A DNA stretch of 64,000 nucleotides from Trichobilharzia regenti (GCA_944472135.2 OX235263.1:89188721-89252720); one strand, 5' to 3'. Positions 9,351 to 20,284 are shown, numbered from the stretch's first letter. Notes: generated from the letters alone by a model not told the origin. Numbers and translations: made by a program.

Positions 9351-10079
9351 CTAATGAATTTTGTTTTCTTTGATGATCTGTCCACACCTTCATACATTTT
9401 ATATGCACACTGTTTCCACAACTCCGACGACAAAATGTTACTGGATAACGTTTTTGACAAAGAAGATTATCTTGGCAGATTGGACAAATATCATCTGCTT
9501 CAATTCTACGTTGATTATTTCCTTTAAACTAAATAAATACAATTCAATTTTACCGCTGTTTTTTTAATTCAAAAATAAACAAACCTCTTCATCTTTATTT
9601 TCACTATCATTTGAACATTTAGTCAGTGGCTTTGTTGGAGTCTTATTCACTGAATACTGACCATCCAGCAGGGCGGATATTTCACGTTCAACTAAACCTG
9701 TTTGCCATGATACTTTTTTTTGAGAGGAAAACTTTTATTTATTGATTTAATTTAATAATTTACCCGGATTATTTGGATCGACCTTGAATCGTTTAATCAA
9801 TAACCAGCATAAATGTATGCATAGTTCACCACTTGATTTCATAAAATCACTACAGGAGCATGTATGCATATCACCCAAGTGTACCTAGTCAGCAAGTATT
9901 GATTATTTTTTTGTGGTGCTTCTGTATCCTACTTTATACTTTTCTTCTGTATCATCTTGTAATAAATAAAATGTTGGTCCATATTGTTTTATAATATAGA
10001 TTGTAGCATTTTGAACTTGTTCTTGTTTTCTTCTAATACTGTCTGGACGTTTTATTTGATAGTTGATTTGTTTTATCAT
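9351..10079 (-). CDS. ZSWIM2: ZSWIM2-like E3 ubiquitin ligase, first four coding exons
   Basis: Four exons on the minus strand with intact phases: 10079-9933 (starts MIKQINYQIK, 49 codons), 9884-9764, 9712-9585 and 9528-9351, separated by introns of 48, 51 and 56 nt, all GT-AG. Exon 1 carries ATIYIIKQYGPTFYLLQDD. Exon 2 encodes a SWIM zinc motif (CSC, ten residues, CIH) followed by WLLIKRFKV. Exon 3 has TGLVEREISALLDG. Exon 4 opens a RING finger (DDICPICQDNLL, then TFCRRSCGNSVHIKCMKVW) and ends at a GTGAGT donor in phase 1. This order matches vertebrate ZSWIM2 (MEX), a SWIM-RING-ZZ ubiquitin ligase linked to testis and apoptosis. The rest of the RING, the ZZ finger and the second RING are not seen and should lie at lower coordinates or outside the window. 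Tiny 5' introns are typical of schistosome genes. An AG lies 7 nt upstream of the ATG. Confidence 0.9.
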
Positions 10080-10404
10080 AAGTTGACTAGGATGACAACG
10101 TTTTGTATTTGATAAGATAGTGGTGATTATCAGAAATACTGATGGTTTTCTTTAAATTATAGCATAATGAACTTCACTACCTATGAACACTACCAATAAC
10201 ACAAAAAGAACAATAAAAAGAAGTAGGTATGAGAACAAGAAGGTAGACAGGGAAATTACTCTCGCAGGATATCATCCAGAGACGAAATTTGAAAATTTAA
10301 CTCCTTAGGTAAACAACGAAATATTTAATATGGAGTACTTAACTATTGAGAATTAATTTATTTCAGCAAATGACATCATCCTTAAGAAGCAGATAACAAT
10401 ATTT

Positions 10405-10690
10405 ATTATTCGCCCCTTGGGTTCTCAAATGGAAAACAGGGCTACAACAACATATCTCCACTTTATTCTACTCTCTGATGTCTTCTCTTCCTTACATGAT
10501 CTCCTCCATGTGTCTCTGTAGGACGATCCACTCGTCGCCTCCCATTCCAATTTCACTTCAGCTATGGCCTAGAGCGCGATGTCACTCGACGACCTCCTCA
10601 ACGTATGCCCGATCCATTTCCATATTCTCTTACTTATTTGTTGAGCAATTCGCCCTTGGTTGTTCCCTTGGAGGCCAGAACTCTTTGTTG
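10405..10690 (-). mobile_element. RTE-like 3' tail, inverted
   Basis: The reverse complement gives the RTE-like terminal block: the GGGCATACGTTGAGGA box, the GTGACATCGCG-like box, then GAGACACATGGAGGAGATC and a GAACCCAAGGGGCGAATAAT end. It abuts a plus-strand RTE 5' end, so two fragments are joined head to tail in opposite directions. Confidence 0.6.
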
Positions 10691-10709
10691 TTGAAAGAAA
10701 AACCTCACC

Positions 10710-10990
10710 TAGTTAACTAGTACGCTAGCCGGTTCAAAACCCGGCTAAAGACGGAGGGTTGGACGTAGGGCTAGCGACCCTACCCCACAAAACCAATCAA
10801 ACTGCTACAGAAACTTCAGCGATAGAATCGGAAAGGCGAAATGACATAGTGGGCTAGTGAAAGCCTTCGGAAAGCCAGTCACCCAGTCGATGTGTCTTTC
10901 CTCGATGAAAGCAAGAATAGGAATGGTAACGTGCAATGTACACACAATGTATGAGGCTTGGAAGGCTGCCCCAGATAATATTACATAGCT
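10710..10990 (+). pseudogene. RTE-like 5' end with start of endonuclease
   Basis: Aligns with 21100-21390: the 5' UTR block (AACTGCTACAGAAACTTCAGCG) then the start of the endonuclease domain, where the GTWNVCTMYETGKAAQ of the longer copy is degraded to MVTCNVHTMYEAWKAAP. The frame ends within 300 bp. Confidence 0.65.
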
Positions 10991-11109
10991 GTTAATCAAG
11001 AATGAATAGAAGTTGGAATTCACTGTTCATTGGATTCCCCCTCCCTAATGACCGAATCGTCAACGACATCACTTATTAATCTATAAATTGTTAGTTCATA
11101 TATTGGCTG

Positions 11110-11185
11110 ATTAGTTGATTCGCACTGCTGAAGAGTCAGCCCTAGATACGAAAAAATTGACAGTCCAGTATCCTGGCCAGTTCTT
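11110..11185 (+). repeat. Hammerhead-like fragment of family S1, no tRNA head
   Basis: CTGAAGA at 11128-11134 and GAAA at 11150-11153, preceded by GCACTG and followed by GTCCAGTAT, keep the order of the S1 hammerhead. The helix II region between the core elements is altered (AGCCCTAGATAC), and helix III is longer than in other copies. Confidence 0.5.
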
Positions 11186-11404
11186 TGTTTAAACTCTTTA
11201 AATTGTATGTTAATTCATGTGATGAAATGCATTAGTCCAGCTCGCTTTTGTGTGTATATGCATTGCAAAAGTGAAGCGATAAGTTTTACCAGCTCTGTTG
11301 AAAGCATCTTGAAGCATTTCAAATTTCAGAATTCCAATTCAAACTTCATTTTTAATGTTACCTTCCAAATACTTTGGAGTGGGGAGCAGGTTAAAACCGA
11401 TCCT

Positions 11405-11670
11405 CAGTAGTAAGGCTGTTTCGTCAGTCTAGTTTTGGACTCTTCATCAGCGCGCGCCCACCGGGGTTCGAACCTAGGACCTTCTGGTTACAAGGAGAGC
11501 TCGCAGACCATTGAGCCACTGGGACCCGACTCGTGACCAGTAAGGTACAGCAGGTTGAAGATGAGACAGTAACTCATCGAGGAAGCCATTGCGAAATGGT
11601 CACGTTATGTCGTGAATTGGAAGGAGTTAGAATTCAAGGACCATTGGGTCTGGTATACATGTAAGTTTGT
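11405..11670 (-). mobile_element. S1 copy, minus arm plus central spacer
   Basis: On the minus strand: tRNA-like head with B box GGTTCGAACC (plus 11466-11475) and A-box-like AGTGGCTCAATGG, then a hammerhead-like stretch with CTGATGA (plus 11444-11450) and GAAA (11419-11422). Stem I is not complementary here (GCGCGC against TTACTA). The spacer (11525-11670) is recognisable and the second arm is missing. Confidence 0.6.
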
Positions 11671-13989
11671 CTTCCTTTCCTAATAATTTTATATTATTAA
11701 CCAATTGTTTATACAGTCATGCAAATATGTTTACTCAATAACTCAAAGTAGACATTGTTGCAAACATTTAACCAATACTCATGATGAATTAAACTCAGGA
11801 CAGATTGTCAGTTTTAATGGAAAGTTATGATTGTTGATGATCCAGGAAATTAAATGTGAGATAAGTTAGCTAGTAATCATAGTGAAGTGGCACGGGCTAT
11901 CTTGCAGACTGTCAGAAATTCGAATTTATGAACCACCTCGAGTTAGATCACTACTTGAAAGGCAAACCTATTTATGGTATGAATGGAAGGCCATAGATTC
12001 TATCTATGACGCAAAACACAAGTGAGCATAACCAAAGGGTTAAAACGACTATTCACTGGTGTTTTAAACGAAGGTAGTGAGCATCTTAGTTGCAGTCACC
12101 TGATTAAAATCTAACAACTTGGTGGTTTCCTGTGTTTACAGACCAAATAGCCTGTTCACTTTGTTAATGGATAAATAAATATTGTTTACACCTCGCTTTT
12201 TACTTCACTGTTATCAGTCACCTACTGGTGAAACATGCCTAAGCACCTGAATATACTTCCAACACCATGAGCTAAACTCAACTGGTTTATCAAAGTAGAA
12301 CTAAGTACAGAAGTGGAATATATGGAATAAACACTTTTCTCAAACTCATACATTAAGTTGGAGAGAAAGAAATGCAGTGAAACTACAATAAACTAAATGT
12401 ACTCAAGCAGGGATAACAGAGACCTAATACATTTGAGAGATCAACGTGACTAAATGCATCTGTACCAGTGAGAATGGTTTCGATCCACCTCATTAACAGA
12501 TTCTAGCCATATATTTAGCGCCCTCAGAACTCCAACTAGGTGTTTGACGTTTCTTGGTAAAAACCTATGTAGGTCGACAACAAATTTCGATGTCAGCTAA
12601 TATTATTCAACAAGGAACGCGATAGCAAAGTCAGTCAAAGACATCTCAACTACTGCGGTTTTACAACCTCCTAGAAAAACTTTCATTCTCTACCCTATAA
12701 TTTAGCATAACCTCATTATTGCTGAACACATTATGCCATTTAACACGACAGATTTAACCTACAGACTCTATTCCCAACAGTTCCCACAAGTCTTTTTACG
12801 TTCAGATTTTCGCAAAGATTTACACTCGTTTCCGTTATGTTAAAGTTTTTTCTATGCTGTGTCACATCCACTAGAAGGATTTCTTAGAGTTATGAACCAA
12901 AAAAGTGCGGATTTCACATTGGTTAAACCAAAAACCAAGAGATTAGTGAGTGGGTGACAGCTAGATTTTCAAACCATTTTGATAAGCAGTTCATTATAAG
13001 ATATCAAGTCTTAAAACTTGTGTGGTAAAAAATATAAGTGAGTGACTTAAAGCTCAAATAAATCACATTCAAAAATGCAGTACAAATGCTTATTGTTGTG
13101 CAATTCCAGTCCATTTCTTAGCAAAGTTCTACACTTGTTCATACAGCTTGACCCTTGCTAGGATAATAAGGATAATATCTACCAGTCTGTTTTCTAGTCC
13201 TTGAAGTAGGTTATACACTTTAGCCGTCTAACCATTAGTAAGACCGAAGTCAAATTTCTTACAGAGGACAAACAGTTTTCAAGCTTTGTCAGACTTCAGG
13301 CTCAATAGTGATCAATAGGCAGAATGTATAGAACAAACTTATAAACAAAGAATATCAATCGAACAAGGATTTTAATTCAACCCAAGGATGTTCAGAACAA
13401 ATTATTATTACCTTCTCGCATTATCTGAACACCATTCGATTTAATAAACAATGGTTTTAATTACTCGTCATAACCGCCCTCTCCCAAGTGAATCAGTAGT
13501 CCCGATATTCTGTCACGAAAATTGGAACAGAGTAGTAACCCTTAGGGATGGATATTTTGATCCAGTGGTATCACAAGAAATTAACTAGAACTTTGTTACG
13601 ACTGCTAACTGTAGGACTGAAGCAAATACGTCGATGAATCCGTAACAAAACATGCTATTACTCATCACAAAATAAATAATATAGAATTGAAAACAAAAAT
13701 AAATATTCAAATTATTAGCATTCCTAGATGTTTTACACACGCACGTGACCTTAAACTGTCCTTTAATATCCACAGACACCGTGAAGGACAGTCTTAATTA
13801 GACAACTAAATGGCTCATGAACTTATATATAAGTAGAACATATATGTTCTATTGCGCTAAGCCTAGCGTGGAGAAAAATTAATTCTTAGCGTTACTGAAA
13901 TTGATTTCAGTAAAATACTTGATTACGTTTCAATAACCTCAGAACAAATTCAGTTTGCACTACCTTCGGCCAGTTTAAGTTGAGCCCAG
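11671..13989. other. 2.3 kb with no recognised gene or element
   Basis: AT-rich, short frames only. I found no splice-consistent exon, transposon protein or tRNA-like head. Confidence 0.4.
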
Positions 13990-14175
13990 AAAGCGAAACC
14001 ATAACAACACTTCCAATATTCGATTCAATGTCCATTACCATTTTTTCGAGCTAGTGTAAACCAATTTGATTTATTTATACTTGATTCTTGATTGTGAGGT
14101 CAAATTTCATGGTATTCGGTAAACTTCTGTGTAGTTCGTCCATCTACTTGACTGCCGTGGCTTTGGTTGTCTCTG
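13990..14175 (-). mobile_element. CR1-like 3' UTR fragment
   Basis: Reverse complement of the block at 4235-4500 and 49130-49415, diverged. It ends exactly where Gypsy protease sequence becomes readable and has replaced the N-terminal part of that gene. Confidence 0.6.
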
Positions 14176-15755
14176 GCGTAGTCCGACATCACAATGCCCA
14201 TGATTGGCACCGACTTACTCAACCATCACGATTTACTCGTAGACGTTCGCCGGAAAAGACTGAAAGATAGTACTAATAGACTGTATATTAAAGGCATCAC
14301 CTACGTAGGCCATAGCTTGTCACTAGTTAGGAAGAAGGCAATCTTTGATCCAACTTTCCAGCCGACTGTTGATAAGTACCCGGAACTTATTTACCTGTCT
14401 AACGTTCTACGGTGCAAAACCAGCAATTTTATGCATCACATCGAAACCTCAGAACAACCCTGACAAACTACGACTTACTAGAAATGAGTTCAACCATATG
14501 CTCACCCTTGGCACCATTCGGCCACCGAATAGCCCATAGGCATCTGCACTGCACATGGTACCGAAAAAAAAGATAGCAATGATTGGTGCTCCACTGAAGA
14601 TTACTGGAAAGCGCCCCCCGGTTGCTATCCCTCGCCTCACACACACGACTTGACGGCGACATTATCTGGCTCAACTATATTCTCTAAAATAGACTTGGCC
14701 AAAGCGTATAACCGAATCCCGATGGCACTAGAAGATATTCCGAAGACGACTATCATTATGCCTTTAGGACATTTTGAATTTCTGCGTATGCCATTCAGCC
14801 TCGGGAATGCAGCGTAAACATTCCAACACTTCACTGAAGACGTATTTTGCGGGCTCGACTTTGTATACGAATACTTAGACGACTGCCTCATTGCCAGTCC
14901 AGACAAGGGAACTCATCTTAGACACTTCGGCTTGGAATTTGATAGGTTACGTCCACATGGTGTTACCATTAATATTCAACAGTGTCAGATAGGCGTTGAC
15001 TTACTCGACTTTCTGGGCCACACCACTGACTGCAAGGGTATTCACCCACTAACCAGTCAAGTTGAGGCGGTGCTGAACTTTCCAGAGCCACAGACAGTGA
15101 AAAGTCTTCGCACTTTTATCGGTAAGTTATTACCGACGTTTTATTCCGAACCGTGCTTCTCTGATTCAGCCATTTACAGAACTTCTTCAAGGGAATAAAA
15201 AGCCCACCAAACTCGACGCGCCTGCTCGAAATGCTTTCACTTAGGTTAAGAAAGCTATTGCTGATGCCACACTTCTAATGTATCAGGATCCAACGGCACC
15301 GTTATGTATCTTGGTTGATGCGTCAGATACTGTAATCAGTGCAGTTCTGTAACAACTAGTCAACATAGAGTGGCAGCCACTCGCCTTTTTCTCTAGGCGC
15401 CTACAATTAGCAGAAACGAAGTGCAGTACATTCGACAGAGAACTCCTGACTATGTATTATGCTATACGTCATTTTCGACATTCAGTGGAGGGTCCTGAAT
15501 TTATAGTTTTCACTGACCACAAACCTCGGACGTACTCTCTGAACTCGACCTTGGATAAGTATTCCCCTAGAGAATCACAACAACTGGACAAGGTTCAACA
15601 GTTTACATCGGATATTCGCCATGTAACCGGAGTTAACAACACTGTGGCAGATGCTTTGTCTCGCATTTGTCCCCTCACTTAAATATATGGCATAGACTTT
15701 GTGAAACTGGCTCGTCTTCAAAAAGAAAATAGTTAGCTTCCACATGAGTTAGGGT
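14176..15755 (+). pseudogene. Gypsy-type Pol: protease end, reverse transcriptase, RNase H
   Basis: Reading across several frameshifts and stops: the end of a retropepsin (PMIGTDLLNHHDLLVDVRRK; the DTG active site lies outside the remnant), RT with FSKIDLAKAYNRIP (motif A), FEFLRMPFSLGNAA (motif B) and VYEYLDDCLIASP (motif C), HTTDCKGIHP after the palm, then RNase H (ILVDASD, AFFSRRLQLAE, REL, FTDHKP, VADALSRI). Order and motifs are those of Ty3/Gypsy elements as found in schistosomes. At least two in-frame stops inside RNase H and shifts in RT make it non-functional. It continues at 16620-16966, 20932-21100, 24306-24409 and 24770-25110. Confidence 0.9.
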
Positions 15756-16619
15756 AATAATGTAATGTATTTCATACAAATTTAAAAAAAATTTACATGA
15801 AAATGCATGCCCTTTTTACAGGCACGATCAAGTAAGATATAGACTCAAATCTCAGATTGTCTACAAGTTAATCATATTTCAACTGTTAAATATTTGATAC
15901 ATATAATACACTCATTGTCTGAACTAGGCCGTATAGTTGTTGAATTGTACAATTATCCTCCAGGTTGAGCGGGAAAATCGACTTCGTTTCGTTTTCATCC
16001 CGTGGTTGTCGGCATTCAATAACTAACCAATATTGAGGTAAGTACAACTTCTAAAAGGGATTCAAAGCTGTTTTAGAAAAGTAAAATTGCTGAAGTGAAT
16101 CATTAAATTGTAATGAAATAGGTAAGTGAAAGTATCATTAATAAATGCATTTATAAAGGAAACTCCCTAGGCTGATAACGTTCATTTGCAATGTATAATG
16201 CTACACGTATATCTCGTACTATCATTATGTCCACTTTTGGTTTTAATACATTTATCCTCAGTTGTGCCAGTTGTTTTTGTTTTATACCTTTTTGTGCATT
16301 TAGTGCACAACCGTACCCTTCAGAGAGTAGGAATATAATAAGTCATAAAGAGCTGTAAAATGTTAGTTTTAATGGAGTAAAATGAGGATCAAGTGAAGAC
16401 GTTATTAGAAAATAAATGAGATAAGACATTTTGAAGTGGTATTTAAAGATCAGACAATGGATAGCAAGTTAATTTATAAGATGCCCCTTAAATCTGTGCA
16501 GATCCCATATGGTCGCATCTCAACAATAGGCTGGGCGAATGGTATATATTTAAAGGTAGAAGCATGATCTGTCAAGGCGTTCATTATTATCTTTTTCAAG
16601 ATAAAATCTAAGCCCTCAT
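15756..16619. mobile_element. Unidentified ~0.86 kb insert within the Gypsy pol remnant
   Basis: The RNase H to integrase zinc-finger distance in Gypsy elements is normally about 200 bp, but here about 1 kb separates them. The extra DNA has no coding frame, no clear terminal repeat and no target duplication that I can see. Treat it as an unknown insertion with fuzzy edges. Confidence 0.4.
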
Positions 16620-16966
16620 AAAAATCAGAAATATCTCGAGCCTTCAAATTGTGTATTGCTGTTCCTGAAAAATGGGGCGATTCACCTTAGTGACCGCCAC
16701 CATATCTACTGATTAGCTAGCACCACCCTCCCTCCTTTTGTGTGACAATTCCACGTGTACCCTCGCCTCATCGTGTTGCATAGCTTATCCCACCAAGGTA
16801 TTCAAACCTCATGAAGGTGGTAGCTAGTCGGTTTTGTTGGCCTGGTATTGATAATGAAGTAAGGGAATGGGAACATACTTCCGTAGCTTGCCAAAAGCGG
16901 AAGGTAGTAGGACACACCAAAAGCACACTCGGCACTTTTCTTATCCCGAGTGCTCGCTTTGAACAC
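16620..16966 (+). pseudogene. Gypsy integrase N-terminus (zinc-binding region)
   Basis: The frame resumes with a CDNSTCTPRLI-like stretch, then SHPGIQT-like, KVVASRFCWPGIDNEV and EWEHTSVACQKRK. This is the HHCC module in which the first Cys of the CxxC pair has become Ser. Interrupted at 16967 by BEL/Pao-type copy A; the next codons follow at 20932. Confidence 0.8.
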
Positions 16967-17325
16967 TGTCAATGCAGTTGAAGATTGAACGATCAATTCA
17001 TTGTTGTTTGCTCAAAACCAACTTCCCCAATTTTCGCGGAGGCATCAATACGACAGTCATCGTCTCATCGGTCGCTGTTCAGAAAGAAGTCAGCAATAAA
17101 CCGTCAGAAGTAATATTATGATTTATTATTGTAATATTTGTTCACAGACCTTAGTTGTAACAGTGTTTATATGTTGGTGTTACAATAAAGAATCCTCGAG
17201 TGGCCAATCGGTGTTTTGGTTTTCGCGTCCGTTATTACCAAGCGTTTCTGAGAAACTTCAGGGAACAGCGTGAGTCCCAGCGTAGCAAGAGCTGGGAATT
17301 AACGGTTTACGAGACGTGACTGACA
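16967..17325 (+). repeat. 5' LTR of copy A
   Basis: 359 bp, TG...CA. It shares the body of the 3' LTR but differs in clustered spots of U3 (for example around 17020-17060 and 17090-17110), while the part from TTATGATTTATTATTG onward is almost the same. It contains an AATAAA at about 17186. Confidence 0.9.
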
Positions 17326-17376
17326 GTTTCTGACACTGAAGTCAGTTTTCGACATTTTAGCACCGCTGGTGACAGT

Positions 17377-19419
17377 TTGGATAGTCACCGTTCATCTTTC
17401 CTAGTGCCGGCCAAGTCCTCTTTGAACAAGCAATATCTGGAACTTTTTGGAATTGGGCCAATTTCAACAATGCCTGGGTCAAAGAAGGGACAGAGCGTCT
17501 TGGATGCAAACAGGAAAGTAAGTCATGGCGACTTGTCTCTTAATTGTAACGATGTGTCTGATGTTAAGCATGACATGGTTGATGTTACTGTTTCGCCGTT
17601 CAGGGATAATAGGAACATCAAACTCCCTAAATTTCAACCACGGTGTTTCGATGGAAACCGAGCTGATTATTTACAATTTGTAAAGGAGTTTGAGATCATG
17701 CTGAGTAGTTTTTCATTGAGTGATGAATTGAAATTGATGTATTTGATGAGGTATTGCACTGGAATTGCTGCGAGAGATATACAGTGTTGTAAGTTTGTGA
17801 AGCCAAAAGAGGGCTACGATGAGGCTATGAGCTTATTACGTCAAAGGTTTGGAAGACCTTCAATGATTGTAAGGAACGTATACGAAGCTGTCAAAGGTAA
17901 TGGCAGTCAACTTCAAGATGACTCCAAGGTAATTACTGAGTTTTTAGATAATCTTATGACTTATAAGAATACCTTGATTTCTATGAATTGCATGAGTGAC
18001 CTCAACTCGAGTTTTATACTAGAAGTAATAGCAAGACGCCTACCTACTCGACTGCAAAGGAAGTGGGTGAAGATAAGCTCCCGTATGGAGGATGAGGGTA
18101 TCGAGCCAAAGTTTGATGATGTCCTGAAACTGGTAAAAGATAGCGTCAATCAATCTATGAGCAAGTTTGCCAGTCTATTGCATCTCACCCCTAGAATAGA
18201 GCAGTCTGAGAGTAAAACGCAATCATTGATGACGAATAGGCCTCAGAGAGGTGGATATCGAGAAGGCTCCATAATGTCTAGTAATGCACATAGACCCAGT
18301 GAGTGTAACGGGTTTCGTAGTACATCCTCAACAGATGAGTTACAAGATGCAAGACAAACACGGTTGTGTTTTACACGTTTGCAAGAGGTGCATACAAAGG
18401 TGAACTGTGAACCAGTGAGCAAGTTCAGTGATAAGCTAAATGTAAACTCCAGGCCTGACTCCGAATTGTGTGACGATAACGGTGCGGTCAAGAAGTCACT
18501 AGTTGCAACTGGTAAGCCATTGTTGAATAGAGTGTCACAGAATAGAGTTGCTGCTTCAGAGTGCAGTTCTGACTCCACAAGTTTACAAGGTATTACTAGT
18601 CAGAGTGAATATACAAAACCTTTAAGGATTTGTGAGAAGGAACCGAAATTGTCTACTTCTGTTATTAAAGAGTTTGAAATTGATGAAGTTGACGGTAAAT
18701 TGAATATTTGTGATAATGATCATGATAGTGCAGATTTGTCTTTGGTTGATCATGATGAGATGAGGGATATGCCTACTACTGCTGAGTTGGACAAAGGTTC
18801 TGTACAACTCACAGGTGAAGTAGAAATAAATGCAGTTGCAGCAGGCATGTATACTTGTGAGACCGTCAGTGTGATTGATCAGCGTGTAGCCCACCTATCA
18901 TCAGATGCTAGTGCTAAACCTGAGCCGATAGTAAAAGACAGCAGTGGTGGTGGTCTTGCAGTTAGACAACTATCTGAAAGCCGAACAAGAACAGCTTCTG
19001 ATCCACCGCTAAGTTCATCAACTGGTACCAATCGGTCGTCGTTGGTGTTGTCATCCATAATGGAAAAGACGCCCATGAACTCAAGTGCCTTGTGCAATGG
19101 CTATGATAGTATTGGTGCATTTGAAAAGACGAAAGATATTGCTCAGTTTAGTGAGGATAAGCCAACTGTGTATGAGAGGGTAATTGTTAAATTGACTTGC
19201 ATGAATAAAGGAATTTCTAGTTTCAAGTTACTATTTGAATGCTATTATCTTTGGTGTAAATTACTCTGTGCCTACGCTTGGTTGACCAGATACGTCGTGT
19301 GTTTGTTCGTCATCTATATTCTACGATACAATGACATGAGCGTGTTACCGTTCAGATTTGAGGATATAGCTGATAGAAGGAAATCAGCAAATGAACTCTG
19401 CGATGATTTTTCAACCTAG
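17377..19419 (+). CDS. Gag-like DUF1759 protein of BEL/Pao-type element (copy A)
   Basis: 680 residues. Residues about 83-240 match DUF1759, the Gag-side domain of BEL/Pao elements: LPKFQPRCFDGNRADYLQFV, then LMYLMRYCTGIAARDI, then GYDEAMSLLRQRFGRPSMIV. Residues about 260-590 are polar and acidic with no CCHC knuckle, protease DTG or RT motif. The last ~75 residues are hydrophobic and include KLLCAYAWLTRYVV, reminiscent of the linker ahead of BEL/Pao integrase (KLLRVTAWxLRFI in typical Pol). I infer an internal deletion fusing Gag to a late Pol segment. The ORF starts 51 nt after the 5' LTR. Copies B and C carry the same ORF. Confidence 0.75.
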   Translation: MDSHRSSFLVPAKSSLNKQYLELFGIGPISTMPGSKKGQSVLDANRKVSHGDLSLNCNDVSDVKHDMVDVTVSPFRDNRNIKLPKFQPRCFDGNRADYLQFVKEFEIMLSSFSLSDELKLMYLMRYCTGIAARDIQCCKFVKPKEGYDEAMSLLRQRFGRPSMIVRNVYEAVKGNGSQLQDDSKVITEFLDNLMTYKNTLISMNCMSDLNSSFILEVIARRLPTRLQRKWVKISSRMEDEGIEPKFDDVLKLVKDSVNQSMSKFASLLHLTPRIEQSESKTQSLMTNRPQRGGYREGSIMSSNAHRPSECNGFRSTSSTDELQDARQTRLCFTRLQEVHTKVNCEPVSKFSDKLNVNSRPDSELCDDNGAVKKSLVATGKPLLNRVSQNRVAASECSSDSTSLQGITSQSEYTKPLRICEKEPKLSTSVIKEFEIDEVDGKLNICDNDHDSADLSLVDHDEMRDMPTTAELDKGSVQLTGEVEINAVAAGMYTCETVSVIDQRVAHLSSDASAKPEPIVKDSSGGGLAVRQLSESRTRTASDPPLSSSTGTNRSSLVLSSIMEKTPMNSSALCNGYDSIGAFEKTKDIAQFSEDKPTVYERVIVKLTCMNKGISSFKLLFECYYLWCKLLCAYAWLTRYVVCLFVIYILRYNDMSVLPFRFEDIADRRKSANELCDDFST

Positions 19420-19423
19420 CGCG

Positions 19424-19870
19424 TCAACCTGAGAAGGGTTGTAGGCGTACTGCTGTAAGTCCCACAATTCTTCAAAGGGTAGCGCATCAATGAGCAGTCC
19501 AATGTGCTTGGTGTGTGATTTTGTACATATGTTCATGTTGTATATACTGAATTGATATCATCTGTCATCTAGCTGTTAGTAATTCTGATTGTGTCCGGAC
19601 GACTTCCACTTGGATCATCAACCTGAGAAGGAATGCAGGCGTACTGCTCTAAGTCCTACAGTTCTTCAAGGGTAGATCGTCAGGGCAGAATCCACCACAT
19701 TTGATGTGTTGATTGTACATATGTTTATGTTAAATAATTGTGTGAGTTCCAATTATTGTAATTGTTGGTTAATCTTGATTGTGTCCGGACATTCCACAAC
19801 TTACAATCGTCAACCTGTGAAGGGTTGTAGGCGTACTGGTGTAAGTCCTGCAATTCTTCGAAGGAATTCC
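19424..19870 (+). repeat. Tandem repeat block of copy A (about 2.3 units of ~193 bp)
   Basis: Cores starting TCAACCTG at 19424, 19618 and 19810 each read CAACCTG-GAAGG...GGCGTACTG..TAAGTCC. The intervening parts share a TTGTACATATGTT box and an ATTGTGTCCGGAC box. Cores 1 and 3 can form a short hairpin (CAACC/GGTTG); core 2 cannot. The same block follows the ORF in copies B and C, so it belongs to the element. Confidence 0.8.
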
Positions 19871-20284
19871 ACCAAGACATCATCCGCGAGGTTATTTGTA
19901 CTGTTTGTTTATACGTGTGGTGTGTCTTCTCAATTTGTGATTTTGGATTCATTGTGTTTACTCGTTGTTTTCGTACCTTAATATTATTGCATAATTTTGT
20001 TAAAATTTTCGTCGTGATTACTTCCGAAGTTGTTTCCAGTCTTCTACATCCGTGAATGAATTGATTGATGTTAAAGACAGCAGATGGGTCGTATACGCCG
20101 GGGAGGCAAGGCTATTGCTGAGAATGAAGTGCATACGGAGATAATGATTAGCTGTGATCCCACACGCCGGGGAGCGGGAGTGTAGACGACTGAGGCTCGC
20201 ATAGGTCACCGTTACTAGAACTGAGGCAGAATGAGTGACAAGCGATTTCAGTGGTAATTGGTGGCGAATAGATAAGAGGATGTG

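Noticed and set aside
9273..9567. Plus-strand 84-codon frame with protein-like look (FDKEDYLGRLDKYHLL)
   Set aside because: It is the antisense of ZSWIM2-like exon 4, whose RING residues and splice sites are far better supported.
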